Origin: Pseudarthrobacter phenanthrenivorans
Lineage (GTDB): Bacteria > Actinomycetota > Actinomycetes > Actinomycetales > Micrococcaceae
Direction of reading: 5' to 3'
DNA: 64,000 nt
NCBI RefSeq assembly: GCF_000813845.1
Contig: NZ_JWTB01000016.1
Location: 1-64,000, forward strand
Part shown: one piece after another, positions 41,850-49,811 of the stretch
Layout of the letters: each line of letters starts with the position of its first letter
How positions within the stretch are numbered: the first letter of the stretch is position 1
Notes under the pieces: model-generated
The model's input: the letters and a program-made list of their open reading frames with translations, nothing else
What the model was told of the DNA's origin: nothing
Databases searched by the model: none
Position numbers and translations under genes: made by a program

Positions 41850-43406
41850 ATGACCACCACCAACTCCGCTGACGGCTTCGCCACCATCTCCGTGGCAGCC
41901 GTGCTGGCAGAATCAGCCACGAGGAATCCTGACAGCATCGCGCTCGTCGTCGGGGATGACCAGGTCAGCTACGGCGACCTGTGGCGCCAGACCCGCGCCT
42001 ATGCCGGTGCACTGCGGGCGCGGGGAATCGGCCCGGGAGACGCCGTCGCCGTCCTGATCCCCAACGTGCCGGACTTCGCCCAGGTGTACTACGCCATCCT
42101 GTCGCTCGGCGCGATCGTGGTGCCGGTCCACGCCCTGCTCAAGGCCCGCGAGATCGAGTACGTCCTGCAGGACAGCGGCGCCAGGCTCCTGATCTGCGCC
42201 GCGCCCCTGCTCACGGAGGGCGCCGCCGGCGCTTCAGCCAGCGGGGTCGATGTGCTGACGGTCATGGCTCCCGACGATGGCGGGTTTCCACGGCTGGAGG
42301 AGGAGGCGGCCGCCGCGGAGCCAATCCGGACGTACGAACCCTGCCGCCCATCGGACACGGCCACCATCCTGTACACCTCGGGCACCACCGGCAAGCCCAA
42401 AGGCGCACTGGGCACCCACTTCGCCCTGGTGGAGCAGACCAGCGTCCTGCTGACCAGCGTGATGGACTTCAGGCCGGGCGACGTCCTGTTCGGCGGGCTC
42501 CCGCTCTTCCACACATTTGGCCAGACGGTGGTCCTCAACACCGGGCTGCGGGCGGGTGCCACCATTGTGCTGATGCCCCGCTTCAACGGTGCAGACGCCC
42601 TGAAACTGCTGGTCAGGCACGGCGTCAACATCTTCCTTGGCGTGCCCACCATGTACGTGGCGCTTTTGGAAGCCGCCAAGACCATCCCGGACCGCCCGGC
42701 AGCGCTGCGTTACGGCATCTCGGGCGGCGCATCCCTTCCCCTGGCCGTCATGGACCGGTTCCGCGACGCCTTCGGGGTGGAGATCCACGAAGGCTACGGC
42801 CTGACCGAAACGTCACCGGTGGCCGCCTTCAACCACGTTGGCACGCCGCCGCGGCCCGGCACCATTGGGATTCCCATCTGGGGAGTCGACATCGAAATCG
42901 CACGCCCCGAGCTGGTGGAAAGCATTGAACTGCTGCCCACCGGCGAGCTCGGCGAACTCGTCATCCGCGGGCACCTGCTGATGAAGGGCTACCTGAACCG
43001 GCCGGAAGCCACCGCGGAAGCCATGGTGGACGGCTGGTTCCGCACGGGGGACCTCGGAACCAAGGACGACGACGGCTACCTCACCATTGTGGACCGCAAG
43101 AAGGACATGATCATCCGCAACGGATACAACGTCTATCCCCGTGAGGTGGAGGAAGTCCTGCTCACCCATCCCGCCGTGGTCAGTGCCGCCGTCTACGGCA
43201 TCCCGGACGAGGTCCACGGGCAGGAAATCGCTGCCGCCATCGTGCTGGACGCGGGCGCTACCGTGACCGAAGCCGAGCTGATCGATTTCGCGGCCAACCA
43301 GCTCGCCGCATTCAAGTACCCGCGGGTGGTCAGGATCCTCTCCGAACTCCCCCTGGGCCCCAGTGGGAAAATCCTCAAACGGAAACTGGCCGGCGACGCC
43401 GGGTGA
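41850..43406 (+). CDS. Acyl-CoA synthetase (AMP-forming), class I adenylate-forming
   Basis: 518 aa. It has the P-loop-like ILYTSGTTGKPKGAL, GISGGASLPL, YGLTETSPVAAFN, the hinge GWFRTGDLG and the catalytic lysine near the C-terminus in PSGKILKRKL. It activates a carboxylic acid to its CoA thioester for the neighbouring dehydrogenase and thiolase; chain length cannot be read. AAGGAAG precedes the ATG by nine bases, and it lies 24 bp after the thiolase. Likely third gene of the operon. Confidence 0.93.
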   Translation: MTTTNSADGFATISVAAVLAESATRNPDSIALVVGDDQVSYGDLWRQTRAYAGALRARGIGPGDAVAVLIPNVPDFAQVYYAILSLGAIVVPVHALLKAREIEYVLQDSGARLLICAAPLLTEGAAGASASGVDVLTVMAPDDGGFPRLEEEAAAAEPIRTYEPCRPSDTATILYTSGTTGKPKGALGTHFALVEQTSVLLTSVMDFRPGDVLFGGLPLFHTFGQTVVLNTGLRAGATIVLMPRFNGADALKLLVRHGVNIFLGVPTMYVALLEAAKTIPDRPAALRYGISGGASLPLAVMDRFRDAFGVEIHEGYGLTETSPVAAFNHVGTPPRPGTIGIPIWGVDIEIARPELVESIELLPTGELGELVIRGHLLMKGYLNRPEATAEAMVDGWFRTGDLGTKDDDGYLTIVDRKKDMIIRNGYNVYPREVEEVLLTHPAVVSAAVYGIPDEVHGQEIAAAIVLDAGATVTEAELIDFAANQLAAFKYPRVVRILSELPLGPSGKILKRKLAGDAG

Positions 43407-43461
43407 ACCTGGGGGTGGACCGGGGGTGGACCGGGCTGCATCGGCCCGGAAGACTGATGGC

Positions 43462-44295
43462 ATGACACGTGCAGCGCTCATCGAGCTCAATGACGGCAAC
43501 CGGATTCCGCAACTGGGGCTTGGCACCTGGCCGCTGGACGACGAACAGGTGGCAACCGCCGTCGTCCAGGCCGTTGAAGCCGGGTACCGGCACATCGACA
43601 CCGCCGTGAAGTATGGCAACGAGCGCGGCGTGGGCAACGGCATCCGGGCCAGCGGCGTGGACCGTGGCGAGCTGTTCATCACTACCAAGCTCGACGGCGA
43701 GTTCCAGGGCCATGACCGTGCCGTGGCGGGCCTGGAGGGATCCCTGGAGCGGCTGGGGCTGGATTATGTGGACCTGCTCCTGATCCACTGGCCGCTGCCC
43801 GGAAGGGACCAGTATGTCTCCACGTGGCAGACCTTCGAGCGGCTGCAGGCGGAAGGAAAGGTACGCTCCATCGGGGTGTCCAACTTCAAGCCGGCACACC
43901 TCGAGCGCCTCATGGCGGAAACCGACGTGGTGCCCGCGGTGAACCAGATCCAGCTCAGCCCGGCGATCACGCGGTTAGCGGAACGGGAATTCCATGCCAG
44001 GCATGGAATTGTCACGGAGTCGTACAGTCCCCTTGGCGGCTCCGGCGCCGGATTGCTGGGCGCACCGATTCTTGCCCAGTTGGCGGAAAAGCATGGGAAA
44101 ACCCCTGGCCAACTGGTCCTGCGGTGGCACATACAAAACGGATTGGTAACGATTCCGAAGACGGCTTCACCGGAGCGCATGGCGGAGAATATGGACGTGT
44201 TCGATTTCGCCCTGGACCCGCAGGATCTAGCGGAATTGTCGGTGCTGGACGAGGGCCCCGGGGCAGGCAATGATTCGGACAGGACAGGGCACTAA
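43462..44295 (+). CDS. Aldo/keto reductase, AKR5 type
   Basis: 277 aa. Asp and Tyr in GYRHIDTAVKY, Lys in FITTKLDG and His in LIHWPLPG form the active site, and the cofactor end is VTIPKTASPERMAEN. The ATG at 43462 (MTRAALIELNDG) is used, with GGAAG upstream; an in-frame start inside the ligase gene would add 33 residues without a ribosome binding site. It lies 55 bp after the ligase and may be cotranscribed. Note RRLAEREFHARHG replaces the usual HP motif of the middle segment. Confidence 0.9.
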   Translation: MTRAALIELNDGNRIPQLGLGTWPLDDEQVATAVVQAVEAGYRHIDTAVKYGNERGVGNGIRASGVDRGELFITTKLDGEFQGHDRAVAGLEGSLERLGLDYVDLLLIHWPLPGRDQYVSTWQTFERLQAEGKVRSIGVSNFKPAHLERLMAETDVVPAVNQIQLSPAITRLAEREFHARHGIVTESYSPLGGSGAGLLGAPILAQLAEKHGKTPGQLVLRWHIQNGLVTIPKTASPERMAENMDVFDFALDPQDLAELSVLDEGPGAGNDSDRTGH

Positions 44296-44342
44296 AAACG
44301 CCCTGAACTGCACTTTTTTCCTCAAACAGGGTTGGCAAAAAG

Positions 44343-44362
44343 ATAGTAAGCATGATTACTAT
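44343..44362. promoter_or_regulatory. ATAGTAAGCATG palindromic element, copy 2
   Basis: ATAGTAA (44343-44349) and TTACTAT (44356-44362) are a perfect 7-bp inverted repeat around GCATGA. The first 12 bases equal those at 25008. It lies 65 bp before the GlsB/YeaQ gene and is AT-rich in a GC-rich setting, so it may be an operator or overlap the promoter. Confidence 0.6.
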
Positions 44363-44426
44363 TGAGCCAGAAGGATGAAGTGCCCCCGGAACATGGGGGC
44401 CTCCTCTACTTGGAAGAGAGCAACAA

Positions 44427-44693
44427 ATGGGATTTATTGCATTTCTGATTCTCGGACTTATTGCTGGTGCGATCGCTAAGGCGATCCTCCCGGGCAGGCA
44501 GGGTGGCGGCTGGGTCATCACTCTGATCCTGGGCGTCGTCGGCGCACTCCTCGGCGGCTGGCTGGGTGGCATGATCTTCGGCAGTGGACTGCAGGAGTTC
44601 TTCTCCATCCAGACCTGGCTGCTGGCGATCGTTGGCTCGCTGATCGTCCTTGCCATCTACGGCATGGTCACCAAGCGCAGCGCCCGCGGATAA
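44427..44693 (+). CDS. GlsB/YeaQ/YmgE family stress-response membrane protein
   Basis: 88 aa with three hydrophobic segments rich in Gly: GFIAFLILGLIAGAIAKAI, WVITLILGVVGALLGGWLGG and WLLAIVGSLIVLAIYGM, with the conserved PGRQGGG loop. Members are small transglycosylase-associated inner-membrane proteins induced by stress; molecular role unclear. GAAGAGAG precedes the ATG. Monocistronic, between the 44343 element and a terminator. Confidence 0.93.
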   Translation: MGFIAFLILGLIAGAIAKAILPGRQGGGWVITLILGVVGALLGGWLGGMIFGSGLQEFFSIQTWLLAIVGSLIVLAIYGMVTKRSARG

Positions 44694-44713
44694 CTGCACG
44701 GGCAAGCCAGGAG

Positions 44714-44747
44714 GCCGGCCTGGGGACACCATCCCCAGGCCGGCTTT
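44714..44747 (+). terminator. Terminator after the GlsB/YeaQ gene
   Basis: A 13-bp perfect stem (GCCGGCCTGGGGA at 44714-44726 with 44732-44744), 5-base loop and TTT. Confidence 0.85.
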
Positions 44748-44827
44748 CACTTTCTCCGGCACCGGGCTCCCGGCCCGCCCGGATCTGACAACCTTCTCGC
44801 AACCCTCTCGCAGAGCAGGAGTTCATC

Positions 44828-45310
44828 GTGAAAAACAAGCTTCTTTTGGGTGTAGGTGTAGCCGTTGGATACGTCCTCGGTTCCCGTTCCGGCCGCGCTG
44901 CTTACGACAAGCTCAAGGCCCGTGCCGCTGGCATCTGGGACAGCAAGCCCGTCCAGGACAAGGTGTCCGTAGCTACGGAGGCCATCAAGGAAAAAGCCCC
45001 CGAGGTCGCTGACCAGCTGGGCGAAGCCGCCCGCAGGGCCGGGACCGTGATTGGATCCGCGATGCACCGGGAGGGCAGCACGGCTGCCAGTGGGAGCCAG
45101 ACACCCGGCACCTCGACTGCGGACGGCACCTCCAGTCCTGCCGGCACTTCCACCGCGACAGGGACAGCTGCAACTGCAGCACCCGGAGCAGGCAGCCCCG
45201 CTACGGGCGGTGCTGCAGGGGAACTGGGCAATGACCACATCCCGGCCCACAGCACGCACCCCGAGACAACAAACCTCGGCACCTCCGACGAGGCCGGCTC
45301 CCAGGGCTGA
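44828..45310 (+). CDS. YtxH-like small membrane-anchored protein
   Basis: 160 aa. The N-terminal helix (KNKLLLGVGVAVGYVLGSRSGRAAYDKL) fits the YtxH pattern, followed by an amphipathic charged helix to about residue 75 and an unstructured tail of about 85 residues made mainly of Ala, Gly, Ser and Thr (GTSTADGTSSPAG-type). It starts at GTG 44828 with GCAGGAG eight bases upstream. YtxH proteins are general-stress associated in Bacillus; the role here is unknown. Confidence 0.82.
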   Translation: MKNKLLLGVGVAVGYVLGSRSGRAAYDKLKARAAGIWDSKPVQDKVSVATEAIKEKAPEVADQLGEAARRAGTVIGSAMHREGSTAASGSQTPGTSTADGTSSPAGTSTATGTAATAAPGAGSPATGGAAGELGNDHIPAHSTHPETTNLGTSDEAGSQG

Positions 45311-45394
45311 CCCGCCGTTCCGCCAGTGTTCATGACGCGGGTAACGCAGCATGACAACGGTACTGGCCCATCTTTGTGCTACAACTGAATCGCT

Positions 45395-45436
45395 TTGCCG
45401 GCCGTCGCGATCCTTGGGGGACGCGGCGGCCGGCAA
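45395..45436. other. GC-rich hairpin upstream of the HNH gene
   Basis: TTGCCGGCCGTCGCG (45395-45409) pairs with CGCGGCGGCCGGCAA (45422-45436) at 14 of 15 positions, with a 12-base loop. No U-tract follows. It may terminate the YtxH-like transcript or be a structured leader of the DUF222-HNH gene 107 bp downstream. The rest of the 232-bp gap shows nothing else. Confidence 0.45.
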
Positions 45437-45542
45437 TGCTTAACCGGAGTGTCTACAAGGCCTCGGGACAACTCCGCCCAGGTTTTCCACATAGCAGTTC
45501 TGCCGGCTCCTGATTGTCAGTGGTGGCTGGCAGAGTTGGGTT

Positions 45543-47489
45543 ATGGAGGCCATTGGGGAGCATCTTGGGGAGACGGACGACGCCGGCAGCCGGCTCATGC
45601 GCCCGGCCCACCTTTACGCGGTCCCCGGGGAGGACACTCCACAGCAACCGGGGCCCGGACCTGAAGGACATGTGGAACCGGATGCGTTGGGCGGGATTGC
45701 TGTGCAGCTCGCGGCCGCCGCCCTTGCCGCCCCGGGGCTGCTCGCCAGCGCCACTTACGCCGAGGCCGCCGCATATGCCGGCAGGGTCGAGGATCTGGCC
45801 CGGACGATCGAATACCTGCAGCTCCTGGCAGCCGGCACCGTAGACCGGACCCGAAGCCAGGCCATCAGCGCGGCCGCCGCAACAACCACAGGCCGCCGCA
45901 GCACCGCTGGCCGCAGCATGCGGGAAGCTCAGCCAGCAAGAAGCTGGTTCACCGGGTGGGATGAAGACGGGGTCGGATCCCTGAAGGAAACCGACAGTAA
46001 CTGGCCAGGGCCGCCTACGGCACGGCCTGCGGTCATGTCCCCGGCAGATGACGGCTGCCGCACCACTGCGGACTTCCTCCGCTTGCGCCTGCGTATCCCC
46101 ATCCGTGAAGCCCGCCGTCGGCTCACCCTCGCCAGCCACACTCTTCCGGGCACCAGTCTCACCGGCCAGCAACTCCCACCAGCCCGGCCCCGTATCGCCG
46201 ATGCCCTCGCCCCCAGCACGTTCTGCAGCAGCCACGCTGGCTCCGGGGAAACCGGCATCTGGGAAACCGGCACCTGGGAAACCGGGACAGTTCACGGGCC
46301 AGCGGTGTCGTCACGTGCCGCCACCCTCATCACCGCCACTCTGGACCGGCTCCAACACCGCACCACAGCCGGCACATTGGACCGGATCGAGCACCACCTC
46401 ACCAAAGCTGCCGCAGCTACTGACCCTGACTTCCTTGCCCGCCTGGCCCAGCGCTGGACCGACATTATCGACGCTGACGGCACCGCACCCACCGAGGAGG
46501 CCCTGCGCCACACCCAAGGTGCCTTCATCCGCAAGCCCCGCCACGGCCTGCACCACCTCGAAATCTTCGCCACCACAGACCAATACGAATACCTCCACAC
46601 TGTCATGAACACGGCAACCAACCCGCGCACCAGCACGCCCAACACCAGCGGGTATGACAGGCCAGTAGCCGGAACAGCGGAAGCACCAGGGACCCCGGGA
46701 GGGGCGGCTGGAGAAGCGGAAGCACCGGGGACCCTGGGAGGGGCGGACGCCGCCGGTTCACCGGACCTGGACCGCCGTACGCGCGCCCAAAAACAACTCG
46801 ACGGCCTCGTCACCGCGGCCAAGACCGCCCTCGCCACCGACACCCTCCCCACCACCGGCGGCAACCGGCCGCAGATCATCGCCACTATCCACTACCAGGA
46901 CCTCTTCCCCACCCGCGCCACAAAACCTGGGACTCAAACAGGCGCCGGAACAGGAACAGCCACAAGACCGGAAAACAGTGTCAGTAAAGAACCGGGAACA
47001 GGCATAGAACCAGGGACCGGAACAGAGGCAGAGATCGGAACAGTGGCGGGGACCGGCAACTTCGTCTTCACCGGCCCTGTCGCCGCGGCCACCCTCCGAA
47101 AGATCGCCTGCGACGCCGACATCATCCCCGCTCTCCTGGGCACCCGCGGCGAAATCCTGGACCTCGGCCGCAAGACGCGCCTCTTCACCCCGGCCCAACG
47201 GACGGCCCTCACCGCCCGCGACCAAGGTTGTGCCTTCCCCGATTGCACTATTCCCGCCCCGCGGTGCGAGGCCCACCACATCACTTACTGGTCACACGAC
47301 GGGCCCACCAACACCAACAACGGCGTCCTGCTCTGCAGCCACCACCACCATCTCGTCCACAAAGAAACCTGGACGATCACCAGCACCCAGGGCGACCCCG
47401 CTTTCATTCCCCCACCCCACATCGACCCCACCCAAACGCCACGCCGAAACCTATACTTCAAGCCACCACTACCCCTCCCATCCCCATGA
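45543..47489 (+). CDS. DUF222 and HNH-endonuclease domain protein
   Basis: 648 aa. The DUF222 region (about residues 50-430) includes ARTIEYLQLLAAGTVDRTR, FLRLRLRIPIREARRRL and FIRKPRHGLHHLEIFAT. The C-terminal HNH nuclease (about 565-625) has RDQGCAFPDCTIPAPRCEAHHITYW, GPTNTNNGVLLCSHHHHLVH and is zinc-finger-like. Proteins of this multi-copy actinobacterial family are often near mobile DNA, but their role is not settled. Low-complexity Gly/Thr/Glu/Pro insertions occur at about 230-248, 380-410 and 455-500. Start ATG 45543 lacks a strong ribosome binding site. Nothing else mobile lies nearby. Confidence 0.88.
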   Translation: MEAIGEHLGETDDAGSRLMRPAHLYAVPGEDTPQQPGPGPEGHVEPDALGGIAVQLAAAALAAPGLLASATYAEAAAYAGRVEDLARTIEYLQLLAAGTVDRTRSQAISAAAATTTGRRSTAGRSMREAQPARSWFTGWDEDGVGSLKETDSNWPGPPTARPAVMSPADDGCRTTADFLRLRLRIPIREARRRLTLASHTLPGTSLTGQQLPPARPRIADALAPSTFCSSHAGSGETGIWETGTWETGTVHGPAVSSRAATLITATLDRLQHRTTAGTLDRIEHHLTKAAAATDPDFLARLAQRWTDIIDADGTAPTEEALRHTQGAFIRKPRHGLHHLEIFATTDQYEYLHTVMNTATNPRTSTPNTSGYDRPVAGTAEAPGTPGGAAGEAEAPGTLGGADAAGSPDLDRRTRAQKQLDGLVTAAKTALATDTLPTTGGNRPQIIATIHYQDLFPTRATKPGTQTGAGTGTATRPENSVSKEPGTGIEPGTGTEAEIGTVAGTGNFVFTGPVAAATLRKIACDADIIPALLGTRGEILDLGRKTRLFTPAQRTALTARDQGCAFPDCTIPAPRCEAHHITYWSHDGPTNTNNGVLLCSHHHHLVHKETWTITSTQGDPAFIPPPHIDPTQTPRRNLYFKPPLPLPSP

Positions 47490-47527
47490 CCGCCACCACC
47501 CAGATCACACGGGAGCCACCACCCAGG

Positions 47528-48385
47528 TCACACAGGTGCCACTGCCGTCCCGGGCACTGCAGTCGCGGGCACCATCGTCCCGAGCACCACAGTCCCGTCC
47601 AGTTCCTCGGAGCGGACTGTCTTCACCTGGAATCCGGCTTCGGCAAGGAGCCCGGAGGTGCCGGCCGCCTGGCGCTCGCTCGTTTCGATCAGCACACTGC
47701 CGCCGGGAGCCAGCCACTCGTGGACGTCGGCGGCAACCCGGCGATGGAAGTCGAGGCCATCCGGGCCACCGTCGAGTGAGAGAGGGGGTTCGTGCAGGCG
47801 CGCCTCCGGAGGCATCGTGGGGATGGCTTCCGTGGGCACATAAGGAGCGTTGACCACCAGCACCCGGACCCGGCCCTTGAGCGCGCGCGGAAGCGCCTGG
47901 AACAGGTCGCCGGCGTGGACATGGCCACCCAGCGGCTCAAGGTTCCGGCGGGCACACTTAACCGCTGCGGGCTCGATGTCCGCGGCGTGCAGTTCCACTC
48001 CGGTTGCCCGGTGGAGGATTACCGCCCCTACCGCCCCTGATCCGCAGCAGAGATCAACGACAACCACCGGTTCGGGCTGATCCGGCAAGAGCACCAGGGC
48101 TTCATTCACCAGCAACCCGGTGCGCCGGCGCGGAACGAAGACTCCGGGGGCAACCAGCACGCGCAGGTCCGCAAATTCGGCCCACCCCAGGATGTGTTCC
48201 AGGGGCACACCTTCCACGCGGCGCCGGACGTTGACGGCAAGCTGCGCGGGACCGGAAGCTTCAGCCAGCAAAAGGCGGGCCTCGTCTTCGGCAAAGACAC
48301 AACCGGCGGACCGCAGTGCAGTGACAACCCGGTCGAAGACGGGTGAAGTGGACCCGTGAACAGTCCCTGGTCCAGAAGATGGCAC
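47528..48385 (-). CDS. PrmC/HemK-like protein N5-glutamine methyltransferase
   Basis: 285 aa. EGVPLEHILGWAEFADLRVLVAPGVFVPRRRTG is the substrate-binding N-terminal part, VVVVDLCCGSGAVGAVI is SAM motif I, and the catalytic tetrapeptide is NAPY where PrmC has NPPY. The C-terminal VLIETSERQ follows. The NAPY variant occurs in the putative-methyltransferase branch, so it may be a paralogue and not the release-factor enzyme. Start GTG 48385 has AAAGG seven bases upstream. The last residues are a Val/Pro/Ala repeat (VPATAVPGTAV). Convergent with the HNH gene. Confidence 0.85.
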   Translation of the reverse strand: MPSSGPGTVHGSTSPVFDRVVTALRSAGCVFAEDEARLLLAEASGPAQLAVNVRRRVEGVPLEHILGWAEFADLRVLVAPGVFVPRRRTGLLVNEALVLLPDQPEPVVVVDLCCGSGAVGAVILHRATGVELHAADIEPAAVKCARRNLEPLGGHVHAGDLFQALPRALKGRVRVLVVNAPYVPTEAIPTMPPEARLHEPPLSLDGGPDGLDFHRRVAADVHEWLAPGGSVLIETSERQAAGTSGLLAEAGFQVKTVRSEELDGTVVLGTMVPATAVPGTAVAPV

Positions 48386-48577
48386 GGCCACGCCTTTCGG
48401 TGGGCAGCCGGACTCCCCCACGCCGCCTAGACCAGGTCCTCCGGGCGGCGGGCAGGCACACCCGATGCCGTTGCGGTAGCTACCGGACCCACCTCCCATC
48501 TGCCGGTGCTGGAAATTCCATGCTAATTGTCCACCGGACGCACGGGAATACGGGCGATCTGTTGGCAGGATGGAAAC

Positions 48578-49624
48578 ATGACCAGCCCCACCGCCGGCAA
48601 CACCCTTTGGATCGGCTCCTACACCCCCGACGGCGGCGGCCGCGCCCATGGCATCGGCGCCGTCCGCGGGCATCAGGACGGCAGCCTTGAATGGCTGGGC
48701 ACGGCCGTCGCGGCAGAGTCGCCGTCGTTCCTTGCCGTCCATCCGGCACTGCCGGTGGTGTACGCGGCGGCGGAGCAACGCAAGAAAGTCCAGGCGTACC
48801 GGCGCCTCGGTGCCTTCAGCCTGGAGCCGCGAGGGGAATCCCAGCCTGCGGGTGAAGCAACCTGCCACGTGGCCGTGGACCCGCGGGGACGGTTCGTTAC
48901 CGCTGCCTGCTGGGGCGATGGCCAGGTCCTGCTGTACGAGTTGGATGACGACGGCGGCATGGCCGGGCGGTTCCCCGCCGCATCGTCGGCGGACCCCCAC
49001 GCCACCCTCTCCCCCGGCAGTCCGCGGCAAAGTCGTGCGCACGCCAGCCTGATGCTGCGCGACGGACGTGTCATGACCACGGACCTGGGACACGACACAC
49101 TCCGGATATGGACATACCAGCCCGGCCTGGGTCTGGTACCTGACCACGAAGTAGTCCTCCCCTACGGCAGCGGGCCGCGGCACCTGGTGGAGCACCCGAC
49201 GGGCAACGTCTTCGTCGTCTCGGAATACTCCGTGGAGGTCTTCGTGGTCCGCCCCGATGCCGGCACCTACGAACTCGTGTTCCGGGGACCTGCGACGGCC
49301 GGCGGCAGCCAGGAAGGCGATTCGGCCGCCGAGATATGCCTTGGACCGCAGGGCAACTTCGCCTACGCCGGTGTGCGCGGGTCAAACCTCATCAGCGTGC
49401 TGGAGGTGGCGGCAGGCGGGACGGAACTCATTCCCGTCAAGGACTTTGACAGCGGCGGTGACTGGCCGCGGCACCACCTGGTGCGCGGAAGCTGGCTGCA
49501 CGTGGCCCACGAGCGGTCGGACAACATCGCAACGTTCCAGCTGGACCCAGTCACCGGGCTCCCCGGCCCCCGGCTCCACAACCTGGCTACCCCGTCACCG
49601 ACGGCTATCATCCCCGCCACGTAG
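48578..49624 (+). CDS. Beta-propeller lactonase (6-phosphogluconolactonase-like)
   Basis: 348 aa with seven-blade propeller repeats (PSFLAVHPALPVVYAA, HVAVDPRGRFVTAACWGDGQV, GPRHLVEHPTGNVFVVSEYSVEV, ICLGPQGNFAYAGVRGSN, NIATFQLDPVTG). The family (YbhE/Pgl) hydrolyses 6-phosphogluconolactone or related lactones, here presumably in the cytoplasm as there is no signal peptide. Start ATG 48578 has GGCAGGA at -12. Divergent from the PrmC-like gene and upstream of the amylase, from which a 187-bp gap with an operator separates it. Confidence 0.88.
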   Translation: MTSPTAGNTLWIGSYTPDGGGRAHGIGAVRGHQDGSLEWLGTAVAAESPSFLAVHPALPVVYAAAEQRKKVQAYRRLGAFSLEPRGESQPAGEATCHVAVDPRGRFVTAACWGDGQVLLYELDDDGGMAGRFPAASSADPHATLSPGSPRQSRAHASLMLRDGRVMTTDLGHDTLRIWTYQPGLGLVPDHEVVLPYGSGPRHLVEHPTGNVFVVSEYSVEVFVVRPDAGTYELVFRGPATAGGSQEGDSAAEICLGPQGNFAYAGVRGSNLISVLEVAAGGTELIPVKDFDSGGDWPRHHLVRGSWLHVAHERSDNIATFQLDPVTGLPGPRLHNLATPSPTAIIPAT

Positions 49625-49688
49625 CCGCCCGTACGACGCGGGCCCGCCTCCTTTTCCGGCTTCTGCCCAAGACGCTGGAGTAATCCGG

Positions 49689-49702
49689 TGCAAGCGCTTA
49701 CA
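49689..49702 (+). promoter_or_regulatory. LacI-type operator upstream of the alpha-amylase
   Basis: TGCAAGCGCTTACA differs by one base from the perfect palindrome TGTAAGCGCTTACA at 3565-3578. The flanking bases also agree: both are followed at the same distance by TGACTTG. It lies 110 bp before the preferred amylase start. The shared site supports one LacI-family regulator acting on both loci. Confidence 0.78.
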
Positions 49703-49811
49703 GTTGTGACTTGGTTCACAAGGCAGCATGCTGTCCTTCGAACCCTCCTGCCGCATCCCTTGTCAACGGCAAGCCTGTCCAGCAGCGCTGCTTCCCAGGA
49801 AGGTCTCACCC

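Noticed and set aside
45543..47489. HNH gene as evidence of a mobile element or intron-encoded nuclease
   Set aside because: No transposase, integrase, terminal repeats or target duplication were seen around it; DUF222-HNH proteins are common chromosomal genes in Actinobacteria.
48386..49195. 270-residue N-terminal extension of the PrmC-like methyltransferase
   Set aside because: It is antisense to the lactonase gene and lacks domain similarity; GTG 48385 has a ribosome binding site and fits homologue length.
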